A stretch of DNA of 17,922 nt from a bacterium (GTDB lineage Bacteria; Babelota; Babeliae; Babelales; Vermiphilaceae). Location: NCBI GenBank assembly GCA_030672115.1, contig DAOVGZ010000010.1, positions 1 through 17,922 on the forward strand. The letters are read 5' to 3'. The notes beneath the pieces are model-generated. The model saw only the letters and a program-made list of their open reading frames with translations. It was not told the origin of the DNA and did no database searches. Position numbers and translations under genes: made by a program. Below, piece after piece: positions 1 to 7,024 of the stretch (position 1 is its first letter; each line of letters opens with the position of its first letter).

Positions 1-1464
1 ATTCCGGTCGATGGTTTTGTTATTGCTGGCCAGTCAGTTGTTGATGAAAGTATGGTAACGGGTGAGAGTATGCCTATCGCTAAAAAGATAGGTGATAAAG
101 TTGTTGGTGCAACAATTAGCTCGAGTGGTTCTTTAGAGGTTAAAGTTACAAAAATTGTTGGTTCTACCATGCTTGATCGTATTATTGAGCTAGTCAAACG
201 GGCACAATCATCAAAAGCACGAGTGCAAAAAACAGTTGACGCTATTTCTTCTTATTTTATTCCTGCTGTTATTGGTGCTGCTTTTGTAACAACAATACTT
301 TGGTATTTATTTGGTCCAGAACCAAGATTTTTGCATGCGATGATCAATACTGTTTCGGTGCTTATAATTGCTTGTCCTTGTGCTCTTGGTCTTGCTACGC
401 CAACGTCGATTACTGTTGGTATGGGGCGTGGTGCCCGTGAAGGAATTTTGATTAAAGATGCACAGATGTTGGAAATAGCGGGAAAAGTTGATGTTGTTGT
501 TTTTGATAAAACTGGAACGTTAACTGAAGGCAAACAGCAAGTCCAAGAATTTGAATTTATTAAGAATATTGAAAAAAAAGAATATATAGAATCTCTTGTT
601 CTTGCAGTAGAGCGTCTTTCTAATCATCCGGTTTCTGTTGCGGGAGTTACTTATTTAGAAAAAAAAGATGTAGTAAAAAAGGCGGCAGAAAAGGTAGTAG
701 TAAAAAATTTTGCTGCAGTTTCTGGTTTAGGGGTTCGTGCTCAGGCAGATGAGCATGAACTATTAATTGGTGCAGATAGATTGTTTAAAAAAGAGGGGAT
801 AGAAATTCCTCAGACATTAAAAACGTGTGCGCTTGATTGGCAAAAAACAGCTCGAACTGTTTCTTTTGTTTCGGTTGATAAAAAAGTTGTTGGTCTTTTT
901 TGTATTGCAGATGCAATCAGAAAAGAAGTACCTGCTGCTATTGCAACATTAAAAAAAAGTGGCATAGAATCGATTATGATTACGGGGGACAATCCTGTTT
1001 CGGCAAAGTCGGTTGCAGATGCTGTTGGAATACAAAAGGTTTTTGCGCAAGTTTTACCGCAAGATAAAGAGTTGCATGTTCGTTCGTTAATGGATCAAGG
1101 GCATATTGTTGCTATGGTTGGCGATGGAATAAATGATGCTCCTGCTTTGGCTGCTGCTAATATTGGTATTGCAATAGGAGAAGGTACAGATGTTGCACTT
1201 GAAACTGCCGGAGCTGCGTTGTTACGTTCAGATATAATGTTAGTGCCACGATTAATTGCATTATCAAAAGCAACGATGAGAAATATTACTCAAAATCTTA
1301 TATGGGCATTTGGGTATAATGTGTTGTTAATTCCTGTAGCGATGGGAATTTTATATCCTTTTTTTGGAATAACATTAAATCCAATGTTTGCAGGAGCTGC
1401 AATGGCATTTTCTAGCTTGTCGGTTGTATTAAACTCGCTGAGATTAAAGCGTATAAAAATTTAA
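1..1464 (+). CDS. copA: Copper-translocating P-type ATPase (CopA-like), 5' end missing
   Basis: Integral membrane P1B ATPase that pumps copper out of the cytoplasm using ATP. The frame is open from base 1, so the gene starts upstream; the ATG at base 52 lies inside the conserved DESMVTGES actuator motif and is not the start. Counting from base 1, 487 residues are present. They include the actuator loop TGES (about 20-23), the metal-transport motif CPC (125-127, within IIACPCALGLATP), the phosphorylation site DKTGTLTEG (Asp about 169), the HP motif SNHPVS and the hinge GDGINDAP. The last two helices carry YN and MAFSSLSVVLNS, the pattern of the Cu(I) subgroup rather than the Zn/Cd subgroup. 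The N-terminal metal-binding domain and first helices are outside the window. The LOG-family gene downstream starts 13 bases after the stop, so the two are probably co-transcribed. The family is certain and Cu(I) specificity is likely. Confidence 0.95.
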   Translation: MPVDGFVIAGQSVVDESMVTGESMPIAKKIGDKVVGATISSSGSLEVKVTKIVGSTMLDRIIELVKRAQSSKARVQKTVDAISSYFIPAVIGAAFVTTILWYLFGPEPRFLHAMINTVSVLIIACPCALGLATPTSITVGMGRGAREGILIKDAQMLEIAGKVDVVVFDKTGTLTEGKQQVQEFEFIKNIEKKEYIESLVLAVERLSNHPVSVAGVTYLEKKDVVKKAAEKVVVKNFAAVSGLGVRAQADEHELLIGADRLFKKEGIEIPQTLKTCALDWQKTARTVSFVSVDKKVVGLFCIADAIRKEVPAAIATLKKSGIESIMITGDNPVSAKSVADAVGIQKVFAQVLPQDKELHVRSLMDQGHIVAMVGDGINDAPALAAANIGIAIGEGTDVALETAGAALLRSDIMLVPRLIALSKATMRNITQNLIWAFGYNVLLIPVAMGILYPFFGITLNPMFAGAAMAFSSLSVVLNSLRLKRIKI

Positions 1465-1477
1465 AGAAGGAGATTGG

Positions 1478-2152
1478 ATGAAGTTTTTTAGTAGATTAGG
1501 CATGTCTTTGGCGATGTTTTTTAGATCATTTAGGGTTTTATGGCAAGTTGTTCGTGGTGTATGGAGACTCTCTAAATTACAAAAACCTTTTATTTCTATT
1601 TTTGGAGGAGCTCGTCTTTCACAAGAAAGTATTTATGCTGCTAAAGCAAATAAACTTTCACAAAGACTTGTTGATAATGATATTTCTGTTTTGACTGGTG
1701 GTGGAACAGGTGTTATGTATGCAGCAAATTGTGGTGCAACCAAATCTAAAAATGGAGGAAAAGGAAAAAGTATTGGCATAGGGGTAAAAGATTTAGCTGA
1801 TGGAAGAAATGCCTGTGTTCAAGAATATTTTGAGTTAGATTATTTTTTTGCACGCAAATGGTTGCTTACTCGTTACTCAACAGCATTTGTTGTTTTTCCA
1901 GGTGGATTTGGAACCATGGATGAACTTTCTGAGGTTCTTACGCTTATTCAAACGAAAAAGTTAGATAGAGTTCCTATTGTTCTTGTTGGTACAGAATATT
2001 GGAAGCCATTTATGAAGTGGATCACTGATGAAGCAATTATTCATGAATTAATTTCAAAAAAAGATTTAGAATTGTTTACTGTTTCTGATGATATGGAAGA
2101 AATATTTTGTTTGGTCAGAGATACGTGTGATATAGCAAAAGAAAAAATATAA
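1478..2152 (+). CDS. LOG-family nucleoside 5'-monophosphate phosphoribohydrolase, copy 1
   Basis: Cytosolic Rossmann-fold enzyme of the LOG/'lysine decarboxylase-like' family (TIGR00730-type). Characterised members hydrolyse nucleoside or cytokinin-riboside 5'-monophosphates to base plus ribose 5-phosphate. Seen here: GGGTGVM (residues 74-80), the RK pair (126-127) in FFARKWLLTRYS, and the family signature PGGFGTMDE (141-149) with its catalytic Glu. Length is 224 aa, longer than compact LOG proteins because about 36 basic and aromatic residues precede the first strand (FISIFGGARL). This extension is probably amphipathic, not a cleavable signal peptide. AAGGAGAT lies 6 bases before the ATG, a strong ribosome binding site. 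The gene follows copA by 13 bases and is followed by a paralogue at 2272. The exact substrate cannot be read from the sequence; the old 'lysine decarboxylase' label should not be used. Confidence 0.88.
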   Translation: MKFFSRLGMSLAMFFRSFRVLWQVVRGVWRLSKLQKPFISIFGGARLSQESIYAAKANKLSQRLVDNDISVLTGGGTGVMYAANCGATKSKNGGKGKSIGIGVKDLADGRNACVQEYFELDYFFARKWLLTRYSTAFVVFPGGFGTMDELSEVLTLIQTKKLDRVPIVLVGTEYWKPFMKWITDEAIIHELISKKDLELFTVSDDMEEIFCLVRDTCDIAKEKI

Positions 2153-2206
2153 AGCAGGCCTTTTTTTGGACGTGATTATTTTTTTCTTACGAGTATCTTT
2201 CTTTCT

Positions 2207-2234
2207 TTGCTACCCTATTTTGTGCATGTATGAT
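2207..2234 (+). promoter_or_regulatory. Candidate sigma70-type promoter for the second LOG gene
   Basis: TTGCTA (2207-2212) and TATGAT (2229-2234) are separated by 16 bases and match the -35 and -10 consensus at 4 of 6 and 5 of 6 positions. The start of transcription would fall near 2241, about 30 bases before the ATG at 2272. This would let the second LOG gene be expressed apart from copA and the first copy. Judged by eye only; chance matches are common in AT-rich DNA. Confidence 0.4.
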
Positions 2235-2271
2235 TTTTACATAAAATGGGACAAAAAAGATTGGAAATACT

Positions 2272-2943
2272 ATGAAATTTAAATATTTTAGAGAGTGCTT
2301 ATCTATTTTTTTTCATTCAATTAAAGTTGGTTATGAATTAATGACCGGTTTTTTTCGTTTAACAAAATTGCCAATGCCAATTGTCACAGTTTTTGGTGGC
2401 GCAAAGGCGGATAAAGCGGGGATATTTTATCGTCAGGCAGATGATTTTGCATACAGATGTGTAAAAAATGGAATTTCTATTGTGACTGGTGGTGGTCCAG
2501 GCATTATGACAGCCGCAAATTGTGGAGCTGCACGTGCGCGTAAAAAAGGACAAAAGGCAAGAACGTTGGGGATTGTTGTTTCGGGTGTTGATCAGAATTA
2601 TGAAAATCCTTGCGCTGATATATTAAGTGTTAGTTATTTTTTTATGCGTAAATGGCTTTTGATTCGATATTCAATTGGATTTGTTGTGTTTCCTGGTGGT
2701 ATTGGAACCATGGATGAATTATTTGATCTTCTTAATATGATAAAACATCATAGAGTTCCGGAGCTTCCTGTTGTTTTGATTGGTAAAGAATATTGGAGTC
2801 CAATAGTGCAGTGGTTTGAAAAATCAGCACTTAAAAGTGGATTGCTAAATAAACGCCTCACCAAACTGTTTATTGTAACTGACAGTATTGATGAGGCGTA
2901 TGAGGTTATTCATAGTATTTGTAAAATATACTCAGAATCTTGA
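2272..2943 (+). CDS. LOG-family nucleoside 5'-monophosphate phosphoribohydrolase, copy 2
   Basis: Paralogue of the gene at 1478 with the same architecture: a 35-residue basic/aromatic N-terminal extension, then the Rossmann core with GGGPGIM (73-79), the RK pair (126-127) and PGGIGTMDE (141-149). All residues expected for phosphoribohydrolase activity are retained, so this is not an obvious pseudogene. By eye roughly 40% of positions match copy 1, and the block around RKWLL-RYS--FVVFPGG-GTMDEL is almost unchanged, so the duplication is old. The 119-base gap from copy 1 holds a candidate promoter. The ribosome binding site is weak (TTGGAAAT about 8 bases before the ATG). It is convergent with the exported-protein gene ending at 2966, with only 22 bases between the stops and no clear terminator there. 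The substrate is unknown; the two copies may differ in specificity. Confidence 0.87.
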   Translation: MKFKYFRECLSIFFHSIKVGYELMTGFFRLTKLPMPIVTVFGGAKADKAGIFYRQADDFAYRCVKNGISIVTGGGPGIMTAANCGAARARKKGQKARTLGIVVSGVDQNYENPCADILSVSYFFMRKWLLIRYSIGFVVFPGGIGTMDELFDLLNMIKHHRVPELPVVLIGKEYWSPIVQWFEKSALKSGLLNKRLTKLFIVTDSIDEAYEVIHSICKIYSES

Positions 2944-2965
2944 TGTTATTTTCCAAAAAATGAAA

Positions 2966-3793
2966 TTATCTAAATACTCTTGGAGTAAGACTTACGAGAC
3001 ATTTAACTAAAAAGTTAAAGCCTTTAATTTTTTTATTTTTAATATCTTCTTTCAAATAATCCCCGTAACTCTTTTTTACAGTTTTAGTTTTTTCTGGTAC
3101 TTCAACTTCAACAGTATTAGTTGGATTAATTTCTTGAATTTCATCATCATTGTCATTGGTTAATTCGGTATTTTTTTCAGGTGCATTTTCTTGTCCTTGA
3201 TCAATTTCATCGCTGTCTTCAGATGAAATATCTGTTGTTAAAGTTTCATCAGCAAAAGTTTCAGTTTCTACTGAAATGTTTTTAGTCTGTTTGTTTCGTT
3301 TGAAAATTTTAGAAAATATACTTTTTACACTGTCTTTTATTGTAACAAGTTCTTCTTTTATACTTTTTGCTGTTTGAAAAATAAAAGGAGCAATATTTGT
3401 AGTTTTACGAGCAACCTCAATTTGTGTCGCAAATGAAACTGCGTGAAATGGGACATTCCTTTTTCGATATTTTTTAGAAAATACGTTTTTTGCGTTGGGG
3501 TTATTTATCAAATTGTATATAATATACCAGGTAGGAGCAATAATAAAACGTGATGTAGCATTTCCAGCTAGTCTAAAAAAGAAAGTACCCAATTTACCAG
3601 CTTTTTTTCCTATGAAGTATTGTCCTACTAAATCACCACCAATAGTTCCAACAAGACCCATAGCGGTACCTTCAAGTCCACCAACGAGGCCAGATTCTAT
3701 TACATTCGGTTGATTGCGTGCATGTGTAGGTGCAGATAATGCAAAACCCATACTAAGAATCAAACTAAAAATAAGATTTTTTTTAATGTTCAT
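2966..3793 (-). CDS. Exported protein, Gly-rich N-terminus and acidic low-complexity C-terminus, unknown function
   Basis: I do not recognise this 275-residue protein. The start chosen is the ATG at 3793: GGAGG lies 8 bases upstream. The in-frame ATG at 3808 overlaps that ribosome binding site and would add only MEVII. From 3793 the N-terminus is a good signal peptide: basic MNIKK, hydrophobic to about residue 20, and a likely cleavage after THA (25). The mature part begins with a Gly-rich stretch with GxxxG spacing (about 34-60), then a hydrophobic segment (FIIAPTWYIIYNLI). A basic region follows, then a Glu/Asp/Thr-rich low-complexity region (about 180-240) and a basic tail. The Gly-rich part could insert into or pack at a membrane, as in glycine-zipper proteins; this is inference only. 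It has its own candidate promoter and leader (3892-3900) and probably forms a single-gene unit. Confidence 0.72.
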   Translation of the reverse strand: MNIKKNLIFSLILSMGFALSAPTHARNQPNVIESGLVGGLEGTAMGLVGTIGGDLVGQYFIGKKAGKLGTFFFRLAGNATSRFIIAPTWYIIYNLINNPNAKNVFSKKYRKRNVPFHAVSFATQIEVARKTTNIAPFIFQTAKSIKEELVTIKDSVKSIFSKIFKRNKQTKNISVETETFADETLTTDISSEDSDEIDQGQENAPEKNTELTNDNDDEIQEINPTNTVEVEVPEKTKTVKKSYGDYLKEDIKNKKIKGFNFLVKCLVSLTPRVFR

Positions 3794-3849
3794 AATAATA
3801 ACCTCCATTATAAATATGACATATATTACTAATGACCTCTTTTTTTGCT

Positions 3850-3875
3850 AGAAAACCCTTTGATAAAGGCTTTCT
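3850..3875 (-). promoter_or_regulatory. Leader hairpin upstream of the exported-protein gene
   Basis: Read on the minus strand, AGAAAGCCTTT and AAAGGGTTTTCT can pair around a 3-base loop (about 11 base pairs, one wobble, one bulged G). If transcription starts near 3885, the hairpin lies near the start of the 5' leader, about 57 bases before the ATG at 3793. An A-rich rather than T-rich stretch follows it, so it is not a terminator. A role in mRNA stability or translation is possible but unproven. Confidence 0.35.
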
Positions 3876-3891
3876 GGCATTTCTTACTTTA

Positions 3892-3900
3892 AATATAGCA
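3892..3900 (-). promoter_or_regulatory. Candidate extended -10 promoter for the 3793 gene
   Basis: On the minus strand the bases TGCTATATT form an extended -10 element (TGn followed by TATATT). There is no convincing -35, which extended -10 promoters can do without. Transcription would start near 3885 and give a leader of about 92 bases. The upstream side is bounded by terminator-like hairpins, which fits an independent unit. Confidence 0.35.
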
Positions 3901-3908
3901 TGGTGGGG

Positions 3909-3928
3909 AAAAAAGGGGAAAAGCCCCC
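3909..3928 (-). terminator. Short G/C hairpin followed by T6
   Basis: On the minus strand a run of five G is followed by CTTTT, then CCCC, then six T. This forms a 4-bp all-GC stem with a U-tract, the minimal form of an intrinsic terminator. It lies between the symporter gene (ending at 4055) and the exported-protein promoter, in a locally GC-rich patch (3899-3950) that stands out from the surroundings. It could back up the 4017-4047 hairpin. Confidence 0.3.
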
Positions 3929-4016
3929 AAGAAAGCCGCTCTGGATGGGCATTTTAGCTTTTTTTGATAGGGGATTATAGGTGAAAAAGGGTAAAAATCA
4001 CTGATTTTGCCATTAA

Positions 4017-4047
4017 ATCAAGGTTTATTGCTGCAATAAGCCTTGAT
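4017..4047 (-). terminator. Stem-loop just past the symporter gene
   Basis: ATCAAGGTTTATTG and CAATAAGCCTTGAT pair as a 14-bp stem with one wobble and a CTG loop on the plus strand. The hairpin sits 7 bases past the symporter stop codon on the minus strand. The following T-tract is short (TTTA), so it may act as a weak terminator or as a 3'-end stabiliser. Confidence 0.55.
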
Positions 4048-4054
4048 AATACGA

Positions 4055-5401
4055 TTATTTTGTTTTAATTGTGTTACCAAGAGCGTATCCAGCTAGGGAC
4101 ATGCTCAATGTTACGATTTCTCGTGGAAATGAAATTGGATACATCCTGAAAAGAATAAGTCCTACTGCTCCCATGGCAATTGAGCCAAGAGCGGCGTTTT
4201 TATTAAGGTCTTTTTTAAAGTAACTGAAAAGAAGCGGTACGAGTAAGCAAGATACTGAGATTTCGTAACTTCCTTTTAAAATAGAAATGATATTTTGCGG
4301 GACTAGGTATGAAGCAATAATAGCAACAATACCAGTAATGAGTGTTACCCATTTAGAAAAAGATAAACTATTTTTTTCTTGTAAAAATGCGGGTTTAAAA
4401 TCTTGAGCAATATTAGAACTGATTGCGCATAGTAAAGAATCGGCTGTTGATGTTATTGCTGCAACAATAGCACAGGTTGCAAGAACTAAGATAAATTCAC
4501 CAGCAAGATTGCCAATAACAGGAATAAGCGGGCTGCCTTGAACTGTAATGCCGATCATTTTTGCTTTGATACCAAAATAAATAGGAACTAATGAGAAAAG
4601 AATAAGGAAGATACTTGCGCCGATTGCTGCGTAAGCGGCAATTTTTTTTGTTCTAGCTGCAAAAAAGCGTTGAGCTAGATCTTGTTCAATTAAAGAAAAT
4701 AGTGCTGGCATTAAAGCAACGCCAAATAATGCAGAAAAACTTACATCAGAAAATAGTTTTTGTTGTTGTACTATGTTTGCAAAAGAAAAGAATGAGCCTG
4801 GTTCATTAAAAAGGGCGTAGACAAATATTCCTGCAAAAATAAGTAAAATAAAACCAACCTGAAATGTGTCGGTGATAATAACCGCTTTTAGGCCGCCTAC
4901 CATAGTGTATGCGATAACGCCAATCCAAAATAAAATAAGAATAAGTTCGCTATTAATGCCAAGACCAAGCATTAAGGAGCGTGCTGCAACAATTTGACCA
5001 ATTAAGATTCCACATAAAGTTATAATCGAAAGAAATGATGCAACTTTTTTTAAAGAAGGTGAGCTATAGCGAGTTTCGAATAGTTCTGCTGTTGTCGCAA
5101 CATTAAGAGATTGTAACTTTGCTGCAAAACCAAGTCCCAGTAAAATGAATCCCATGCTCATGCCAATAGTGTACAACAGCCCATAGTATCCAACGTTATA
5201 TGCTTCTGCGGATGTTCCGAGCAACATGCCTCCACCAAGTTGTGTTGCAATCAACGTAAGTGTAACCGGTATAAAGCCAAGGTTTCTGCCGGCCAAAAAG
5301 TAATCGGCTGTTGTTTTGATGCTTTTTGAGGCGTATATACCCAAAAAGAAATAGATGATACCTAAAATAGAAAACATAGAGATAAAAAGAAGACTATTCA
5401 T
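4055..5401 (-). CDS. Sodium:solute symporter (SSS family)
   Basis: Polytopic inner-membrane transporter of 448 residues, predicted to use the sodium gradient to import a small solute. The substrate cannot be told from sequence. About 12-13 hydrophobic helices run through the whole length. Family motifs seen are ADYFLAGRNLG (32-42), a Gly-rich unwound first helix (ATQLGGGMLLG), and GGLKAVIITDTFQ (169-181), the classical SSS signature. SLIEQDLAQRFFAARTKK (237-253) and ITSTADSLL (316-324) also fit; the Ser-Thr pair in the latter corresponds to the sodium site. The ATG at 5401 has AAGGA 6 bases upstream. The next gene on this strand (ending at 5580) lies 178 bases upstream. That gap contains a candidate promoter and a possible 19-codon leader ORF, so the gene is probably regulated on its own. 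Proline, pantothenate, sugar or nucleoside substrates all occur in the family. Confidence 0.9.
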   Translation of the reverse strand: MNSLLFISMFSILGIIYFFLGIYASKSIKTTADYFLAGRNLGFIPVTLTLIATQLGGGMLLGTSAEAYNVGYYGLLYTIGMSMGFILLGLGFAAKLQSLNVATTAELFETRYSSPSLKKVASFLSIITLCGILIGQIVAARSLMLGLGINSELILILFWIGVIAYTMVGGLKAVIITDTFQVGFILLIFAGIFVYALFNEPGSFFSFANIVQQQKLFSDVSFSALFGVALMPALFSLIEQDLAQRFFAARTKKIAAYAAIGASIFLILFSLVPIYFGIKAKMIGITVQGSPLIPVIGNLAGEFILVLATCAIVAAITSTADSLLCAISSNIAQDFKPAFLQEKNSLSFSKWVTLITGIVAIIASYLVPQNIISILKGSYEISVSCLLVPLLFSYFKKDLNKNAALGSIAMGAVGLILFRMYPISFPREIVTLSMSLAGYALGNTIKTK

Positions 5402-5456
5402 ACCAAGTCCTTGTCATGTTAGAAAAAAGAATCATAAAAATAACATTAAAAGAAGA

Positions 5457-5471
5457 TGCTAAAATTTAGCA
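5457..5471 (-). promoter_or_regulatory. Small hairpin over the stop of the leader ORF
   Basis: TGCTAAA and TTTAGCA flank a single central base, so the practical stem is about 6 bp with a 3-base loop. The TAA stop of the putative leader ORF is inside the left arm as read on the minus strand. The downstream 30 bases are U-rich but lack an unbroken U-tract. It could be an attenuator element or chance. Confidence 0.3.
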
Positions 5472-5525
5472 ATGGTGTGAATGATCAGATGCAGAGAAAA
5501 TAGAAATAGAAAGAATGGAGCTCAT
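5466..5525 (-). CDS. Possible 19-residue leader peptide ending in a His/Cys cluster
   Basis: A short ORF upstream of the symporter gene with ATG at 5523-5525 and TAA at 5466-5468. It encodes 19 residues: a hydrophobic first half (SILSISIF) and a tail DHSHHC directly before the stop. AAAGG lies 7 bases before the ATG, a usable ribosome binding site. It follows a good candidate promoter (5543-5572), although the transcript start would then fall at or just before the ribosome binding site. The stop codon is embedded in a small hairpin. Three His codons and one Cys codon within five residues next to a hairpin recall amino-acid-responsive leader peptides, which would point to control of the symporter. 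It may also be chance in AT-rich DNA. Confidence 0.3.
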   Translation of the reverse strand: MSSILSISIFSASDHSHHC

Positions 5526-5542
5526 AAAAGGGCCTTTAAAAA

Positions 5543-5572
5543 TATATAAGTTTACTATTTTTAGTTTAGCAA
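5543..5572 (-). promoter_or_regulatory. Candidate sigma70-type promoter for the symporter unit
   Basis: Minus strand: TTGCTA at 5572-5567, an 18-base spacer, TATATA at 5548-5543. It begins just 7 bases past the end of the HAD gene (5580). The same -35 hexamer, TTGCTA, is used by the candidate promoter at 2207. Confidence 0.45.
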
Positions 5573-5579
5573 AGACATA

Positions 5580-6224
5580 TTAGATGTCTACTGTTTGTGT
5601 CAGAGTGATACCAACATTTTTTAATTCAGTGCAAAGTTGTTTTGTTGAACGAAAAAATATTCCATTGATGTTGTGCTGTTGTGCAGCATCTATATTTTTT
5701 TGTTTATCATCGATAAAGATAATGTTTTTATTTTTTAGGTTGTTTGTGAAAATAAATCGATCAAATGATTTATTTGTAGGCTTTCTAATGTAGTTATCTT
5801 CTTTTGATGGGATGGTAAAGTTTTCAAAAAGAGAAAAAATATCTGGGAATTTTTTTTGAATATCTTTGAAAATAACAGAACCAATATTAGAAAAAAGGTA
5901 CAACTTATATCCATTTTTTTTAAGAGTATGAAGTAAGGCAATAAAGTCATGTTGTGGCTTTTGATGATTTGCTATGGTGATACCAAGAGGTACAAATGGC
6001 TTTAGTTTATGATGTTTATCAGCTAGCCGAACAAGATATTGCTCTGCAATTCCTTTCTTTTTTTTTAGTTTGATGCTGTCTAGCCATAAAGATGGGCTTA
6101 AAAGTGCACGTAGAAGTTGAAGTTTTTTTTTGCATATAAAAAAAGTTTTAAACATTTTTGTATAATTATGTTTAAAAATAACGCCGTGTAAATCAATTGC
6201 AAAAACAGTATTTTGTGACTTCAT
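5580..6224 (-). CDS. HAD-superfamily hydrolase, atypical DLHGV nucleophile motif
   Basis: Cytosolic haloacid-dehalogenase-fold protein of 214 residues, probably a phosphatase of unknown substrate. HAD motifs in order: DLHGV (11-15) with the nucleophile Asp11, the Ser of LFSNIG (Ser112), the Lys of RKP (Lys148), and IIFIDDKQKN with Asp172-Asp173. The second Asp of the usual DxD is replaced by His13. This residue normally acts as general acid/base in phosphatases, so chemistry or substrate may differ; dehalogenase-like and some YihX-like members also depart from DxD. A helical cap lies between motifs I and II (about 20-95) and is rich in Lys and Leu. The start is 2 bases after the stop of the other HAD gene (6227) and has only a poor ribosome binding site, so translation is probably coupled to that gene. 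Confidence 0.83.
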   Translation of the reverse strand: MKSQNTVFAIDLHGVIFKHNYTKMFKTFFICKKKLQLLRALLSPSLWLDSIKLKKKKGIAEQYLVRLADKHHKLKPFVPLGITIANHQKPQHDFIALLHTLKKNGYKLYLFSNIGSVIFKDIQKKFPDIFSLFENFTIPSKEDNYIRKPTNKSFDRFIFTNNLKNKNIIFIDDKQKNIDAAQQHNINGIFFRSTKQLCTELKNVGITLTQTVDI

Positions 6225-6226
6225 TT

Positions 6227-6895
6227 TTATTTTTCTTTAAAAAAAATTTTTAAGTCTATTTCTTCATAACTGTTTACAATAAAATCTGCTTCATTAAGTT
6301 TTTGACCCATGTTGTTGGTGTCTATACCAATACAAATCATTCCGGCTTGTTTTGCAGCTTTAATGCCGCTAGGTGAATCTTCAATCGCAAGGCAGTGTTT
6401 TGGGTCAACGTTGAGCTTTTGTGCCGCATGAAGATAAATAGCAGGGTTTGGTTTTAAAATATTATTAACGCATTCAACATCATAAATATGTTGGCCAAAA
6501 AATTGTTCAAGATTTAGTTGTTTTTTAGCATAATTGAGAGTTGTTCGTTCTGAGTTGGTAGCGATACTATAGAGTAGATTTTTTTTTGATATTTTTTTAT
6601 GAAAAAGTTTAAAGCCAGGAATGAATTTTATATCTTGCTTATAAAGTTGGCAGGCTCTGTTTAATTTTTCTTCTACTAACGTTTTTACCGAATCACGTAA
6701 ATTAAATGTTCTTTTTAATAATGAACAAGAATCATTTATGCCTACACCACAAAGATTACTCTCTAAAATTTGTGATTCTGCTTTTGTGAGATTAAAACCT
6801 CTATTTTTAAGGATTTCACCTGTTGCTTGTTGCCAAATTTCTTTGGTATCAATGATTGTTCCATCAAGGTCAAAAATAATTGCTTTTATAAGCAT
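6227..6895 (-). CDS. HAD-superfamily subfamily IA hydrolase (beta-phosphoglucomutase/phosphatase type)
   Basis: Cytosolic HAD phosphatase or phosphomutase of 222 residues. Motifs: DLDGT (9-13) with nucleophile Asp9 and acid/base Asp11, Thr113 in ATNSERTT, Lys148 in KPNPAIY, and IEDSPSGIKAA (Glu172-Asp173). The helical cap between motifs I and II and the EDSxxGxxAA pattern are typical of subfamily IA variant 3, which includes beta-phosphoglucomutase, phosphoglycolate phosphatase and sugar-phosphate phosphatases. The substrate is not determinable. The ATG at 6895 is chosen because AAGGA lies 8 bases before it; a TTG at 6901 is in frame but too close to that site. It forms a two-gene unit with the downstream HAD gene (2-base gap). 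It is divergent from uppS, with a shared 129-base intergenic region. Confidence 0.88.
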   Translation of the reverse strand: MLIKAIIFDLDGTIIDTKEIWQQATGEILKNRGFNLTKAESQILESNLCGVGINDSCSLLKRTFNLRDSVKTLVEEKLNRACQLYKQDIKFIPGFKLFHKKISKKNLLYSIATNSERTTLNYAKKQLNLEQFFGQHIYDVECVNNILKPNPAIYLHAAQKLNVDPKHCLAIEDSPSGIKAAKQAGMICIGIDTNNMGQKLNEADFIVNSYEEIDLKIFFKEK

Positions 6896-6996
6896 AGGCA
6901 AATTCCTTTTGTTGCCGAGGTTGATTATTTTTATATGCTTTGTTACTTAAGTATATGTTCTTTGTTGTTAATTTAACAGTCTTGGTTGGTACAGCT

Positions 6997-7012
6997 ACAT
7001 GCGTTTGCATGT
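6997..7012 (+). promoter_or_regulatory. Short perfect inverted repeat in the uppS leader
   Basis: ACATGC-GTTT-GCATGT is a 6-bp perfect inverted repeat ending 12 bases before the uppS ATG and immediately upstream of its GAAAGAAG ribosome binding region. It could be a small mRNA hairpin or a dimeric repressor site. Nothing else in the window repeats it. Confidence 0.3.
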
Positions 7013-7024
7013 TGAAAGAAGATT

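Noticed and set aside
52..54. ATG as the start of the copper ATPase
   Set aside because: It is inside the conserved DESMVTGES motif and the frame is open upstream to base 1.
2150..2180. Terminator after the first LOG gene
   Set aside because: AGGCCT followed by T7 is suggestive, but only a 3-4 bp stem can form.
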